A stretch of DNA of 28,868 nt from an uncultured Collinsella sp. (GCA_902475785.1 CABSAN010000026.1:1-28868), one strand, 5' to 3'; shown: positions 1 through 7,769, counted from the stretch's first letter. Numbers and translations: made by a program. Notes: generated by a model not told the origin, from the letters alone.

Positions 1-16
1 CGCATGACTTGAAGAA

Positions 17-46
17 GGGGGAGGCCTCGCGGCCTCCCCCTTTTTT
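17..46 (+). terminator. Rho-independent terminator of the upstream gene
   Basis: A perfect 10-bp stem (17-26 with 31-40) has a TCGC tetraloop and is followed directly by six T residues (41-46). It closes a transcription unit that lies outside the window and separates it from the acpS promoter. Confidence 0.9.
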
Positions 47-93
47 GCGTTAAAACCAGATCTAACAAACTCGCTGTGTTTTATGACCCTCGT

Positions 94-123
94 TTGTCGC
101 ATCTTCCGTTAACGGGCTACAAT
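94..123 (+). promoter_or_regulatory. Probable promoter of the acpS-nnr-alr-tsa operon
   Basis: A -10 hexamer TACAAT (118-123) is preceded at 18 bp by TTGTCG (94-99), an acceptable -35. A perfect palindrome CCGTTAACGG (106-115) lies in the spacer and could be an operator. It is the only promoter-like signal between the terminator at 17-46 and the acpS start. The hexamers are seen directly; the function is inferred. Confidence 0.55.
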
Positions 124-152
124 AACTTAGTCTGTGCAATATGGAGGTGAAC

Positions 153-692
153 ATGGCTGAAGCTGGTATCGGCGTTGATATCGTCGAGATTTCCCGCATG
201 AAATCAATCCTTGAAAAGACGCCGTCGTTTGCTCGGCGTGTGTTTACCGAAGAAGAGTGCGCATATTGCGATGCTTCATCGCGTCCTGCGGCGCACTATG
301 CGAGCCGTTTTGCTTCTCGTGAAGCGGTTCTCAAGGCTCTTGGTACGGGCTTTAGTCAGGGCGTCGGCCGCAAAGACGTCTCGGTAACGCGTGATAACCT
401 CGGAAAGCCTAAAGCAGTGCTTTCAGGTCGAGCGCTCGAGATTGCTCAAGAGTTGGGTGTCGTTGAAGTTGCACTATCTATTACCTTGACGGGCGATTTG
501 GCCGTAGCCAATGCCATTGCGATCACCGAGGATGCTCGACCTAAGCCTAAGGAGGAAAAGGTGAGCACCAAGGAACGCGTTGCACAAACATTTAAAGAGG
601 CTCGCTCGGTTTTAGATGAGCTTGAGCAACTGCAAAATTCAGCTTTAACGGAGCACCTGGGCGATGCTTCGCGAGATACGCTAGGAGCATAA
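153..692 (+). CDS. acpS: Holo-[acyl-carrier-protein] synthase, AcpS, with C-terminal extension
   Basis: AcpS transfers 4'-phosphopantetheine from CoA to the serine of apo-ACP and so activates fatty-acid synthesis. The start at 153 is preferred because GGAGG (143-147) lies 5 nt upstream; an ATG at 141 would put this ribosome site inside the gene. The 179-aa product shows the N-terminal GIGVDIVEI motif (residues 5-13, metal-binding Asp9) and the FASREAVLKALGTG signature (about 53-66, metal-binding Glu57). AcpS proteins are usually about 120-130 aa, so the last ~45 residues are an extra charged, helix-prone tail. That tail begins at an in-frame GTG (561) with its own GGAGG (551-555), so a separate 43-aa product is possible. 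The stop codon abuts the nnr start, indicating co-translation. Confidence 0.93.
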   Translation: MAEAGIGVDIVEISRMKSILEKTPSFARRVFTEEECAYCDASSRPAAHYASRFASREAVLKALGTGFSQGVGRKDVSVTRDNLGKPKAVLSGRALEIAQELGVVEVALSITLTGDLAVANAIAITEDARPKPKEEKVSTKERVAQTFKEARSVLDELEQLQNSALTEHLGDASRDTLGA

Positions 693-2309
693 ATGAAACC
701 GGTTTTGAGTACCGAGGAAGTCGTTCGTCTCGAGGATATTATCGAACGCGAAGGAACTTCGAAGGCCGAGCTTATGGAACTGGCGGGTGAGTTTGCTGCT
801 ACTGAAATTCTAAAACTCAATCCCGATCGCGTCCTTGTTCTGGTCGGTTTTGGCAACAACGGTGGCGACGGCTGGGTCGCGGCTGATATCTTGAGTCATA
901 AGGGCGTTGACGTGGATATCGTGTCTCCGGTTGAGCCGGATGAGATTCCTGCCGCTCTGGCTCGCCATGTTGCCCGCCGTACTGCCGGTCGTGACGTACA
1001 TGTGTGCGTCGGTCCCTCACGAGATGAGCTTGAGGTTTTGATCGATAAGGCCGACGTTGTTGTTGACGCTATTTTTGGTACCGGTTTCCACGGTGACCTG
1101 CGTGCACCGTTTTCCATCTGGATTCCGACAGTTAACGACTGCGCCGACCATGTGGTGTCCATCGATGTTCCTTCGGGTCTGAATGCCGAGACCGGTGTTG
1201 TCGACGACGACTGCATCCGTGCCGAGCGTACGGTCACGATGATCACGCCCAAGATTGGCCTCTACAGCGCTGATGGCCCAGAGTACGCCGGTGATCTGGT
1301 GTGCGGTAGCCTCTATGATCGCCTAGATGAGGTTATCGATGATGTCGACCATGCCGCCGAGATTGTCGAGCCTGGTGACCTGGTGGATTTCTTTGCTCCG
1401 CTGCCCACGAATATCGATAAGTATTCTCGCGGGTCCGTCCTTATTGTTGCCGGCTCGGCGCAGTATCCTGGCGCTGCCATTATGGCCGCCAAGTCTGCTG
1501 CCCGTGCGGGTGCCGGCTATGTGGCTGTCGCGACGCCCGATGCGTGTGCCAATCTTATTCGTATGGCACTTCCCTCGATTCCGGTTTTTGCTATTCCGTC
1601 TGATTCCCGCGGCTCTTTTGGTGCCGCTGCTCGTATGACCGTGTGCGAGATTGCAAAGAAGTACAGCTGCGTACTGTGCGGTCCCGGCATGACGACGTCT
1701 GCCGGTGCCATGCAGGTGGTTTCGGGCTTGTTGGAGCTTGATGTGCCGCTGATCCTTGATGCCGATGCGCTCAACTGCCTTTCTAAGATTGCTATCGACG
1801 GTATCGATAGCAACCCTGAGATGTACCGCCGTGAGCAACCGCTTGTCATGACGCCGCACTATCGCGAGCTTTCGCGCTTGGTTGCCGGTGACGAGGTTAA
1901 CGATCTGGGGACTGCAATTGCGGCCGCGCAGAAGGTTGTCTGGGCTGCTGGCTCCGATAATCTCGTGGTTATTGCCAAGGGGCCGACGACGGCTATCTGT
2001 GGCGTTGAGCGCGTGCTTTTGCCGCTCTCGGGTCCGGCGTCGTTGGCGACTGCCGGTTCGGGCGATGTTCTTGCGGGCATTTTGGCTGGCACACTGGCTA
2101 CCATGCGTGATGAGATGGATCGCTGGGAGCTGCTGTATTCGTATGCCGTTGCGCTTCACAGTTACGCGGGTTTTGCCGCGGCGACGGAGTATGGTGAGAA
2201 GAGTGTTATTGCGACCGATCTGATCGACTTGATCGGTCCTGCCATGGAATTGGCGGCAAAGGATGCACTCGATGATCTGGGAATCATGGACGAAGGGTCG
2301 GATGACTAA
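693..2309 (+). CDS. nnr: Bifunctional NAD(P)HX epimerase / ADP-dependent NAD(P)HX dehydratase
   Basis: Nnr repairs hydrated, damaged NADH and NADPH. The N-terminal YjeF_N domain epimerises the R and S forms, and the C-terminal ribokinase-like domain dehydrates the S form using ADP. The 538-aa protein shows the epimerase signature GFGNNGGDG (52-60) and DAIFGTGF (125-132). The dehydratase half has KYSRGSVLIVAGS (243-255), ILDADALN (354-361), TPHYREL (387-393) and the phosphate-binding loop TAGSGDVLAG (453-462). This is the normal full-length two-domain arrangement. The start codon follows the acpS stop directly (TAAATG), and alr begins 2 bp after the stop. acpS-nnr-alr is a common bacterial neighbourhood. 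Confidence 0.95.
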   Translation: MKPVLSTEEVVRLEDIIEREGTSKAELMELAGEFAATEILKLNPDRVLVLVGFGNNGGDGWVAADILSHKGVDVDIVSPVEPDEIPAALARHVARRTAGRDVHVCVGPSRDELEVLIDKADVVVDAIFGTGFHGDLRAPFSIWIPTVNDCADHVVSIDVPSGLNAETGVVDDDCIRAERTVTMITPKIGLYSADGPEYAGDLVCGSLYDRLDEVIDDVDHAAEIVEPGDLVDFFAPLPTNIDKYSRGSVLIVAGSAQYPGAAIMAAKSAARAGAGYVAVATPDACANLIRMALPSIPVFAIPSDSRGSFGAAARMTVCEIAKKYSCVLCGPGMTTSAGAMQVVSGLLELDVPLILDADALNCLSKIAIDGIDSNPEMYRREQPLVMTPHYRELSRLVAGDEVNDLGTAIAAAQKVVWAAGSDNLVVIAKGPTTAICGVERVLLPLSGPASLATAGSGDVLAGILAGTLATMRDEMDRWELLYSYAVALHSYAGFAAATEYGEKSVIATDLIDLIGPAMELAAKDALDDLGIMDEGSDD

Positions 2310-2311
2310 TC

Positions 2312-3457
2312 ATGAATAAAGCCGATTTGACGCGCTGGTCCTGGGTTGAGATTGACCGAGGGGCGCTTCGCCGCAACACGAGGGCTTACAAGAACCTGCT
2401 CGATCCGCGTCAGCGACTGTGCTGTGTGGTCAAGGCCGATGCCTATGGCCATGGTGCCGTCGAGTGCGCCAAAATCATGTACTCGGCCGGAGCCGACATG
2501 TTCGCGGTGGCAACGGTCAACGAGGGTGTTGAGCTCCGACAGGGCGGGATCACGAAACCCATCCTCATCCTAAGCGAGCCGCCTATCGAGGCCATTCCGA
2601 CGTTGCTCGAGTTCGATATTATGCCTTCGGTCTATACGTCCGATTTCGCCCTTGCCTATGGCGAGTGCGCTGTCGCGGCAGGCAAGGTGGGTAAGTACCA
2701 TCTAGCCATCGAGACGGGCATGAACCGCATCGGTGTTCACTACACGCAGGTGCTCGACTTTGTTCGTGGTATTAGCTTCCATCGCGGTATCCAGTGTGAT
2801 GGCGTCTTTACGCACTTCGCAACGGCCGATGAGCCTGGCGGTTGGGACTATAAACTGCAGTGCCAGCGCTTTACCGAAGCCGTTCAAGCCATTAAGGACG
2901 CGGGTTTTGAGTGCGGTATCGTGCACTGTGCCAACACGCCGTCCTCGATGCTCGATCCCTCGATGCATTTTGATATGATTCGCGCCGGCATCGGTCTATA
3001 TGGCCTGCAGCCGTGCGAACTGAGCAGCCGCGTGATGCAGCTGGACCCTGTCATGAGCGTTCATGCGCGCGTGACGCGTGTGGCACATCCTGCAATGGGC
3101 GAAGGCGTGGGCTACGGATTTACCTATCGCGTGCCGCGCACACGCGTTCAGATTTGCACGCTGCCGATTGGATATGCCGACGGTCTTTCGCGTACGCTCT
3201 CCAATCGCATGGACGTGCTGTATCGCGGTGAACGTGTGCGTCAGGTGGGTAATATCTGCATGGACCAGTTTATGGTCGCCATCCAGTCCAATCCGGCGCA
3301 TGAGATTCCCGAGGCCGAGTATGGCGACGAGATGATCATTGTCGGCCGCGATGGTGATGCCGAGATCACCATGGACGAGATGGCGCGCCTGCGCGGCACG
3401 ATTAACTACGAGGTTGCTTGCGGCTTTGGCATGCGTCTCGACAAGGTCTACGTGTAG
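2312..3457 (+). CDS. alr: Alanine racemase
   Basis: Alr is a PLP enzyme that interconverts L- and D-alanine, supplying D-Ala for peptidoglycan. The 381-aa protein has the PLP-lysine motif VVKADAYGHG (39-48, Lys41), GMNRIG (136-141), the C-terminal catalytic tyrosine motif GYGFTY (267-272, Tyr272) and GNICMDQ (313-319). Length and motif spacing match the fold type III family. It starts 2 bp after the nnr stop, and the next gene begins 8 bp after its own stop, so it is in the middle of an operon. In many actinobacteria alr directly precedes tsaE, tsaB, rimI and tsaD; here a uracil-DNA glycosylase gene is inserted. Confidence 0.95.
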   Translation: MNKADLTRWSWVEIDRGALRRNTRAYKNLLDPRQRLCCVVKADAYGHGAVECAKIMYSAGADMFAVATVNEGVELRQGGITKPILILSEPPIEAIPTLLEFDIMPSVYTSDFALAYGECAVAAGKVGKYHLAIETGMNRIGVHYTQVLDFVRGISFHRGIQCDGVFTHFATADEPGGWDYKLQCQRFTEAVQAIKDAGFECGIVHCANTPSSMLDPSMHFDMIRAGIGLYGLQPCELSSRVMQLDPVMSVHARVTRVAHPAMGEGVGYGFTYRVPRTRVQICTLPIGYADGLSRTLSNRMDVLYRGERVRQVGNICMDQFMVAIQSNPAHEIPEAEYGDEMIIVGRDGDAEITMDEMARLRGTINYEVACGFGMRLDKVYV

Positions 3458-3465
3458 GAGCCGCT

Positions 3466-4086
3466 ATGGGTGTCATGCACATCCCTGGACATAGTCACCA
3501 GGCGCCGCGCGAGGTTGCGCTCGAGGAGATTGAGGCTGTTTTAGGCGACTGCCATCTCTGCCAGCTCTATCAGTCGCGCCATAACATCGTGTTTGGCGTG
3601 GGAAACCCCCGCGCCCGCGTCATGTTTATCGGCGAGGCGCCGGGGCGTAACGAGGATCTGCAAGGCGAACCGTTTGTGGGGGCGGCGGGCGAGGATCTCA
3701 ACGGCATCCTGTCGCTGGCTGGCCTCAAGCGCGAAGACGTCTACATTGCCAACGTGCTTAAGTGTCGCCCACCGGGAAATCGCAATCCTCGGCCCGAGGA
3801 AGTGCTGGCCTGTTCACCGTTTTTGCGTGAGCAGATTCGAAGCATTTGGCCCGATATCATCGTGACGCTCGGTAACCCCGCGACGCACTTTGTGCTTAAG
3901 ACCGAGATTGGCATCACCAAGCTGCGCGGCAGGTTCCATCAGATGGGGCATTTTGTGGTGATGCCCACGTTCCATCCGGCGGCGGCGCTGCGTAATCCGG
4001 CGTGGCAGGAGCTGCTGGAGGAAGACTTTAAGATGCTGGGCGACTATCTGGAGCGGCATCCCGCGCCAGAGGGTGCCTCGGAATAA
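3466..4086 (+). CDS. Uracil-DNA glycosylase, family 4 (iron-sulfur type)
   Basis: This enzyme removes uracil from DNA to start base-excision repair. The ATG at 3466 is preferred over an in-frame upstream start at 3418 because that one would overlap alr by 40 bp; GGAG lies just upstream of 3466. The 206-aa product has four cysteines expected to bind a 4Fe-4S cluster (Cys29, Cys32, Cys100, Cys116). It also has motif 1 GEAPG (56-60) with GEPFVGAAG (67-75), and the C-terminal HPAAALRNP motif (170-178). These are hallmarks of the family-4 enzymes. It sits between alr and tsaE in the operon with no apparent functional link to either. Confidence 0.92.
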   Translation: MGVMHIPGHSHQAPREVALEEIEAVLGDCHLCQLYQSRHNIVFGVGNPRARVMFIGEAPGRNEDLQGEPFVGAAGEDLNGILSLAGLKREDVYIANVLKCRPPGNRNPRPEEVLACSPFLREQIRSIWPDIIVTLGNPATHFVLKTEIGITKLRGRFHQMGHFVVMPTFHPAAALRNPAWQELLEEDFKMLGDYLERHPAPEGASE

Positions 4087-4098
4087 TAAGGAGCATAT

Positions 4099-4605
4099 AT
4101 GTCCCTGGAGCGCCTGGGGGTAGGTATTTATAAAACGGCTTGCTCTGCCGATACGGAGCATTTTGGCGAGCTGGTTGCGCCGTGCCTGGAAGATGGTGAT
4201 GTGCTGATCTTGACCGGCGGCTTGGGTGTGGGCAAAACCCACTTTACCAAGGGTGTTTCGCGTGGTCTGGGCGACGGCCATATGGTCACGAGCCCCACAT
4301 TCGCACTCATGGCTGTTCATGACCAGGGGCGTATTCCGCTGTTCCACTTTGACCTGTACCGTCTGGAGCATGCTTACGAGCTCGAGGATACGGGCATTTT
4401 CGATGTACTGGGCTATGAGGGTGCCTGTCTGTTGGAGTGGGGCGAACGGTTCCAGGACGAACTGACGGACGAGTATCTTTCGGTAACGCTTAAGCGTGAT
4501 GAGAACGATAGCGACGTGCGAACGATAACGCTCGAGGCGCACGGCGAGCGCGCAGCGGAGCTTTCCGATTTGATTGATAAGGCTGTACAAGATGAGCTTG
4601 CATAA
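4099..4605 (+). CDS. tsaE: tRNA threonylcarbamoyladenosine biosynthesis ATPase TsaE
   Basis: TsaE is the ATPase that works with TsaB and TsaD to make the universal t6A37 modification on ANN-decoding tRNAs. The 168-aa protein carries a Walker A loop GGLGVGKT (40-47), the switch-like SPTF (65-68) and the HFDLYRLE motif (83-90), all typical of the family. An AAGGAG ribosome site (4088-4093) precedes the ATG. Its last 14 bp overlap the start of the TsaB-RimI-TsaD gene, so translation of the two is probably coupled. That fits their shared pathway. Confidence 0.94.
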   Translation: MSLERLGVGIYKTACSADTEHFGELVAPCLEDGDVLILTGGLGVGKTHFTKGVSRGLGDGHMVTSPTFALMAVHDQGRIPLFHFDLYRLEHAYELEDTGIFDVLGYEGACLLEWGERFQDELTDEYLSVTLKRDENDSDVRTITLEAHGERAAELSDLIDKAVQDELA

Positions 4606-6976
4606 CGATTACGCGCTGGTGGTGGCGCTCGATACTTCGACCGATATGCTTGCCTGCGCGGCAAGCTGGATTGACGGGCAGACGGGCGAGGCGAAGCTGG
4701 TGAGTGGCGACCATATGTGCCGTCGCCATGCCAATGTGGAGCTCGTGAATACCGTCGACAGCGTGCTTGCTCAGGCTGGCATGGACCGTGCCGATGTGGG
4801 TAGTTACGTCGTCGGTCGCGGCCCGGGTTCGTTTACCGGCGTGCGTATCGGCATTTCCACCGCCAAGGGCTTGGCGCGCGGTGCCAACGTGCCGCTGTTG
4901 GGTGTGTCGACGCTCGATGCCTGCGCATGGACCGCGTGGAAGGCCGGCGTGCGTGGCAAGCTCGGCATTCTGGCCGATGCCATGCGCGGCGAGGTGTATC
5001 CGGCTTTGTATGTGCTGAGCGACGAGGGCCCCGAGCGTCAGTTTGAACGCGAGCATGTGGTCAAGGCTGCCGTGGCGCTTGATGAGTGGCGCCAAGCCGC
5101 GGACTGGGACCAGGTTCAGCTGACTGGCGACGGTCTCGTGCGCTATGGCAAGCTGCTGGGTGAGGATGAGGCCGCTCGCTGCGTAGAGCGCGGCTTGTGG
5201 TGGCCTTCGGGCGAGGGCCTCCTCCTTGCGCATGCCGCGGGTGACGGCGATCCGGCCCGCGTCCTACCGATCTATACGCGCCTTTCTGATGCCGAGGAAA
5301 ACGAGCGCAAGCGCCTCGGTCTTGCCGAGAGCGCGCAGAGCGAAATTACGGGCGTCGCCGATGAGCTCGCCGGCCGCCATCTGCAATTCCGCCCCATGGG
5401 TGCGGCGGATGCCGAGGGCGCGAGCGCGCTGGAGGCTGCCTGCTTTGAAGGAGCTGGGCACGAGGCGTGGACGCCGGGCATGTTCCTGTCCGAGCTGGGC
5501 GAGGATGTTGCGGCGCCGCGCAGCTGGTGGGTGGCGCACGACGACGGTCAGCTGCTGGGGCTTGCCGGTGGCATGGTCGTAGACGGTGACGTGCAGATTC
5601 TGGATGTTGCCGTCGACCCGAAGCATCGCCGCGAGGGTATTGCCCGCAAGCTGCTGTCGCACGTGAGCTACGATGCCCAGATGCTCGGCTGTACGACCGC
5701 CTCGCTCGAGGTTGAGGACGGCAACGAGGGCGCTATTGCGCTCTATGCTTCCCTGGGCTTTACCGAGGCGGGCCGCCGCCGTGGTTACTACGGTGCTGGC
5801 AAAGATGCCATCGTCATGACGGCGCCGCTGCCCCTGGTGCTTCCTCTCGACAATGCCTCGCCCGAGCCGACGGCGGCTGAGCAGCGTGTGTGGCCGCTGC
5901 CCGCGCCCGAACGCACCGCTGAGGAGCGTGCCGAAATCGAGCGCCGCCGCCTGGTGCTTGCCATCGAGAGTTCCTGCGACGAGACGGCCGTGGCGATTAT
6001 CGATGCGGACGGCAAGATGCTGGCCAACCAGGTGTCGACGCAGATTGATTTTCATGCTCGCTTTGGCGGCGTGGTGCCCGAGATCGCCTCGCGCAAGCAC
6101 GTTGAGGTCATCGTGAGCGTCGTGGACGCGGCACTCGAGGACGCCGCAGCGTCGCTGGGCCTTACGGGCGGAGCCATCGCGCCGAGCGAGCTTGCCGCTG
6201 TTGGCGTGACGCAGGGTCCGGGCCTGGTGGGTGCTCTGGTGGTGGGCGTCGCCTTCGCCAAGGGCTTTGCCTATGCCGCCGGTAAACCGCTCGTGTGCGT
6301 CAACCATCTGGAGGGTCATCTGTTCGCCAACCTGTTGGCGCAGCCCGATCTCAAGCCGCCGTTTATCTTCACGCTCGTTTCGGGCGGTCATACCATGCTT
6401 GTTCACGTCAAGGCGTGGGGCGACTACGAGGTGCTCGGCGAGACGCTCGATGACGCCGTGGGCGAGGCCTTCGACAAGGTGGCCAAGGCGCTGGGTCTGG
6501 GCTATCCCGGCGGCCCCATCATTTCCAAACTGGCCGAGACGGGCAATCCCCGCGCGATTGACTTCCCCCGTGCGCTCAATAGTAGGGGAGACTATCGATT
6601 CTCGCTTTCGGGCCTTAAGACGGCCGTGACGCTCTACATTGAGCAGGAGACCAAAGCCGGGCGTACGATTCATCTGCCCGACCTGGCTGCTTCGTTTGAG
6701 GCCGCGGTCTTTGACGTTCAGTACAAGAAGGCCAAGAACGCGCTGCATGCCACCGGATGCAAGGAATACTGCATCGGCGGCGGCGTCTCGGCCAACCCGC
6801 ATCTGCGCGAGATGATGATCAAGAAGCTCGGGCGCCAGGGCATCCGCGTGACGGTGCCGCCTCTCTCGGCATGCACCGACAACGCCGCCATGATCGCGGA
6901 GGTCGCCCGCCGTAAATTCGACCGAGGAGAAATCTCGCCGTTCGACGTCGACGCCGATCCGAACATGACGCTGTAG
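4592..6976 (+). CDS. tsaD: Fused TsaB - RimI acetyltransferase - TsaD protein
   Basis: One 794-aa polypeptide joins three proteins usually made separately. Residues about 1-230 are TsaB, the dimerisation partner (GRGPGSFTGVRIG, 75-87). Residues about 255-415 are a GNAT N-acetyltransferase of RimI type, which acetylates the ribosomal protein S18 N-terminus (VAVDPKHRREGIARKLL, about 340-356; NEGAIALYASLGF, 378-390). Residues about 450-794 are TsaD, the threonylcarbamoyl transferase, with IESSCDETA (458-466), the metal-binding NHLEGH (571-576), LVSGGHT (595-601) and GEAFDKVAKALGLGYPGGP (624-642). No frame break is seen at either junction and a proline/alanine-rich linker precedes TsaD. The ATG at 4592 is preferred to a TTG at 4574. 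Similar fusions are, as I recall, found in other Coriobacteriia; the function is inferred from domain identity. Confidence 0.93.
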   Translation: MSLHNDYALVVALDTSTDMLACAASWIDGQTGEAKLVSGDHMCRRHANVELVNTVDSVLAQAGMDRADVGSYVVGRGPGSFTGVRIGISTAKGLARGANVPLLGVSTLDACAWTAWKAGVRGKLGILADAMRGEVYPALYVLSDEGPERQFEREHVVKAAVALDEWRQAADWDQVQLTGDGLVRYGKLLGEDEAARCVERGLWWPSGEGLLLAHAAGDGDPARVLPIYTRLSDAEENERKRLGLAESAQSEITGVADELAGRHLQFRPMGAADAEGASALEAACFEGAGHEAWTPGMFLSELGEDVAAPRSWWVAHDDGQLLGLAGGMVVDGDVQILDVAVDPKHRREGIARKLLSHVSYDAQMLGCTTASLEVEDGNEGAIALYASLGFTEAGRRRGYYGAGKDAIVMTAPLPLVLPLDNASPEPTAAEQRVWPLPAPERTAEERAEIERRRLVLAIESSCDETAVAIIDADGKMLANQVSTQIDFHARFGGVVPEIASRKHVEVIVSVVDAALEDAAASLGLTGGAIAPSELAAVGVTQGPGLVGALVVGVAFAKGFAYAAGKPLVCVNHLEGHLFANLLAQPDLKPPFIFTLVSGGHTMLVHVKAWGDYEVLGETLDDAVGEAFDKVAKALGLGYPGGPIISKLAETGNPRAIDFPRALNSRGDYRFSLSGLKTAVTLYIEQETKAGRTIHLPDLAASFEAAVFDVQYKKAKNALHATGCKEYCIGGGVSANPHLREMMIKKLGRQGIRVTVPPLSACTDNAAMIAEVARRKFDRGEISPFDVDADPNMTL

Positions 6977-6988
6977 TCGTACGGGTGT

Positions 6989-7141
6989 GGTCCCCGGCCC
7001 TGACCGGCCCAGCGGCCGTATATGAACTTTCCTGCTCTACAGTCCTGCTCACGACGGAGGCCACATTAAGTGGCCTCCTGTTCGTGCGGAACTCGCGATA
7101 AAGTTCATATACGGCCGCTGGGCCGGTCAGGGCCGGGGACC
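6989..7141 (+). repeat. 153-bp palindromic element, copy 1
   Basis: The two 42-bp arms (6989-7030 and 7100-7141) are perfect reverse complements around a 69-bp core. The core contains a second hairpin, GGAGGCCAC-ATTAA-GTGGCCTCC (7055-7077). Copy 2 at 7285-7437 has the same total length, arm length and core ends but lies in the opposite orientation. The inner 11-12 bp of the arms (ATATGAACTTT) are shared, while the outer ~30 bp are unrelated between copies. No open frame of convincing quality runs through it. It lies 12 bp after the tsaD stop, so it may act as a 3'-end structure, but there is no long T tract. It is best described as a small non-autonomous repeat or MITE-like unit of unknown mechanism. 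Confidence 0.85.
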
Positions 7142-7284
7142 TTTCTGTATCGATATAGCTTCTGAGCTGGTTTGGCGTCGACAACGTCCAGCAAGGTTAA
7201 CAAACCAGCGTCGAATTTCCGGCGTTCTTTAGCTGAAAGAAAAAGTTGGTGTGCGGAGCTTTGCTCCGCACATTTGGGATGGGA
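7142..7284. other. Spacer between the two palindromic elements, with hairpins
   Basis: No gene is visible in these 143 bp. An inverted pair GCTGGTTTG (7167-7175) and CAAACCAGC (7200-7208) and a tight 9-bp hairpin GTGCGGAGC-TTT-GCTCCGCAC (7251-7271) are present. The latter has no T tract on either side, so it is not a clear terminator. Confidence 0.4.
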
Positions 7285-7437
7285 GCCCCCGAGAGCGGCG
7301 GGAGCCGGGCGGCGCATATGAACTTTATCGCGAGTTCCGCACGCAAAGGAAAGCACTTAATGTGCTTTCCGTCTTGCGCAGGACTGTAGAGCAGGAAAGT
7401 TCATATGCGCCGCCCGGCTCCCGCCGCTCTCGGGGGC
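7285..7437 (-). repeat. 153-bp palindromic element, copy 2 (inverted relative to copy 1)
   Basis: Arms 7285-7326 and 7396-7437 are perfect 42-bp reverse complements. Read on the minus strand, the core ends match copy 1: CCTGCTCTACAGTCCTG next to one arm and GTGCGGAACTCGCGAT next to the other. The central hairpin is GGAAAGCAC/GTGCTTTCC here instead of GGAGGCCAC/GTGGCCTCC in copy 1, so both halves changed together. The outer arm sequence is wholly different from copy 1 yet still perfectly self-complementary. Confidence 0.85.
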
Positions 7438-7534
7438 ATCTCTCAAGCAAAAACTGTCGTTGGGTAAAGTCCGAGGTCAGTGGCGTTTTATACCGAGAAA
7501 TTCAAAAAAGTTGAAAATTCATTACATATTTGCG

Positions 7535-7563
7535 TTGACTTTAGGTAACTAAAGTTTCATACT
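7535..7563 (+). promoter_or_regulatory. cstA promoter with overlapping palindromic operator candidate
   Basis: TTGACT (7535-7540) and CATACT (7558-7563) are separated by exactly 17 bp. A palindrome ACTTTAG-GTAA-CTAAAGT (7538-7555) covers the -35 edge and spacer, a position typical of a repressor or activator site. The regulator is unknown. Confidence 0.65.
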
Positions 7564-7634
7564 CCTTTTCAACCACTGGGGGATGTGAACACGCACGGAT
7601 CGTTCACATCATGATTGAAGAGGATTTCTCAGAC

Positions 7635-7679
7635 ATGTTCACGCATCAGCTAGACATTATCAGCGTAGTAATTATCTGA
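7635..7679 (+). CDS. Putative 14-aa leader peptide upstream of cstA
   Basis: ATG at 7635 opens the frame MFTHQLDIISVVII, ending at TGA (7677-7679). An AGGA (7621-7624) lies 10 nt upstream. Five of the last seven residues are Ile or Val, and the frame covers one strand of the alternative hairpins in the leader. This resembles ribosome-mediated attenuation, where stalling at scarce aminoacyl-tRNA alters folding. It is too short for statistical support and could be chance. Confidence 0.35.
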   Translation: MFTHQLDIISVVII

Positions 7680-7730
7680 TGCGGGTTAGCACATACAGCT
7701 AGCCCGTACGATAACGGGCGGCTGATGAAG

Positions 7731-7769
7731 ATGAGGGCCGTCGAGCGCAACCGACGGCCCTCATTTTTT
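7731..7769 (+). terminator. Intrinsic terminator in the cstA leader
   Basis: A perfect 13-bp stem (7731-7743 with 7752-7764) with an 8-nt loop runs into six T residues (7764-7769). It lies 35 bp before the cstA start and downstream of the cstA promoter. It would therefore stop cstA transcription unless prevented. Confidence 0.85.

Larger units (their letters stand above)
7582..7769 (+). promoter_or_regulatory. Probable transcription-attenuating leader of cstA
   Basis: Between the promoter and cstA lies about 240 nt of structured leader. It starts with GATGTGAAC/GTTCACATC (7582-7590 with 7602-7610). A 14-codon reading frame follows (7635-7679). GCATCAG (7643-7649) can pair with CTGATGC (7676-7682), or the overlapping CATCAGC (7644-7650) can pair with GCTGATG (7721-7727); the two pairings exclude each other. 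Further hairpins are GGGTTAGC/GCTAGCCC (7683-7690 with 7698-7705) and CCCGT/ACGGG (7703-7707 with 7714-7718). The leader ends in a strong terminator before the cstA ribosome site. The pairings are seen; switching between them is inferred. Confidence 0.55.

Noticed and set aside
5264..6802. Open frame of about 510 codons opposite the TsaB-RimI-TsaD gene
   Set aside because: Biased antisense composition with no motifs; the + strand protein is well supported.
7251..7514. Small frame through palindromic element copy 2, with a peptide similar to one encoded through copy 1
   Set aside because: The similarity follows from the DNA repeat itself; the changes in the central hairpin keep base pairing and do not show a codon pattern.
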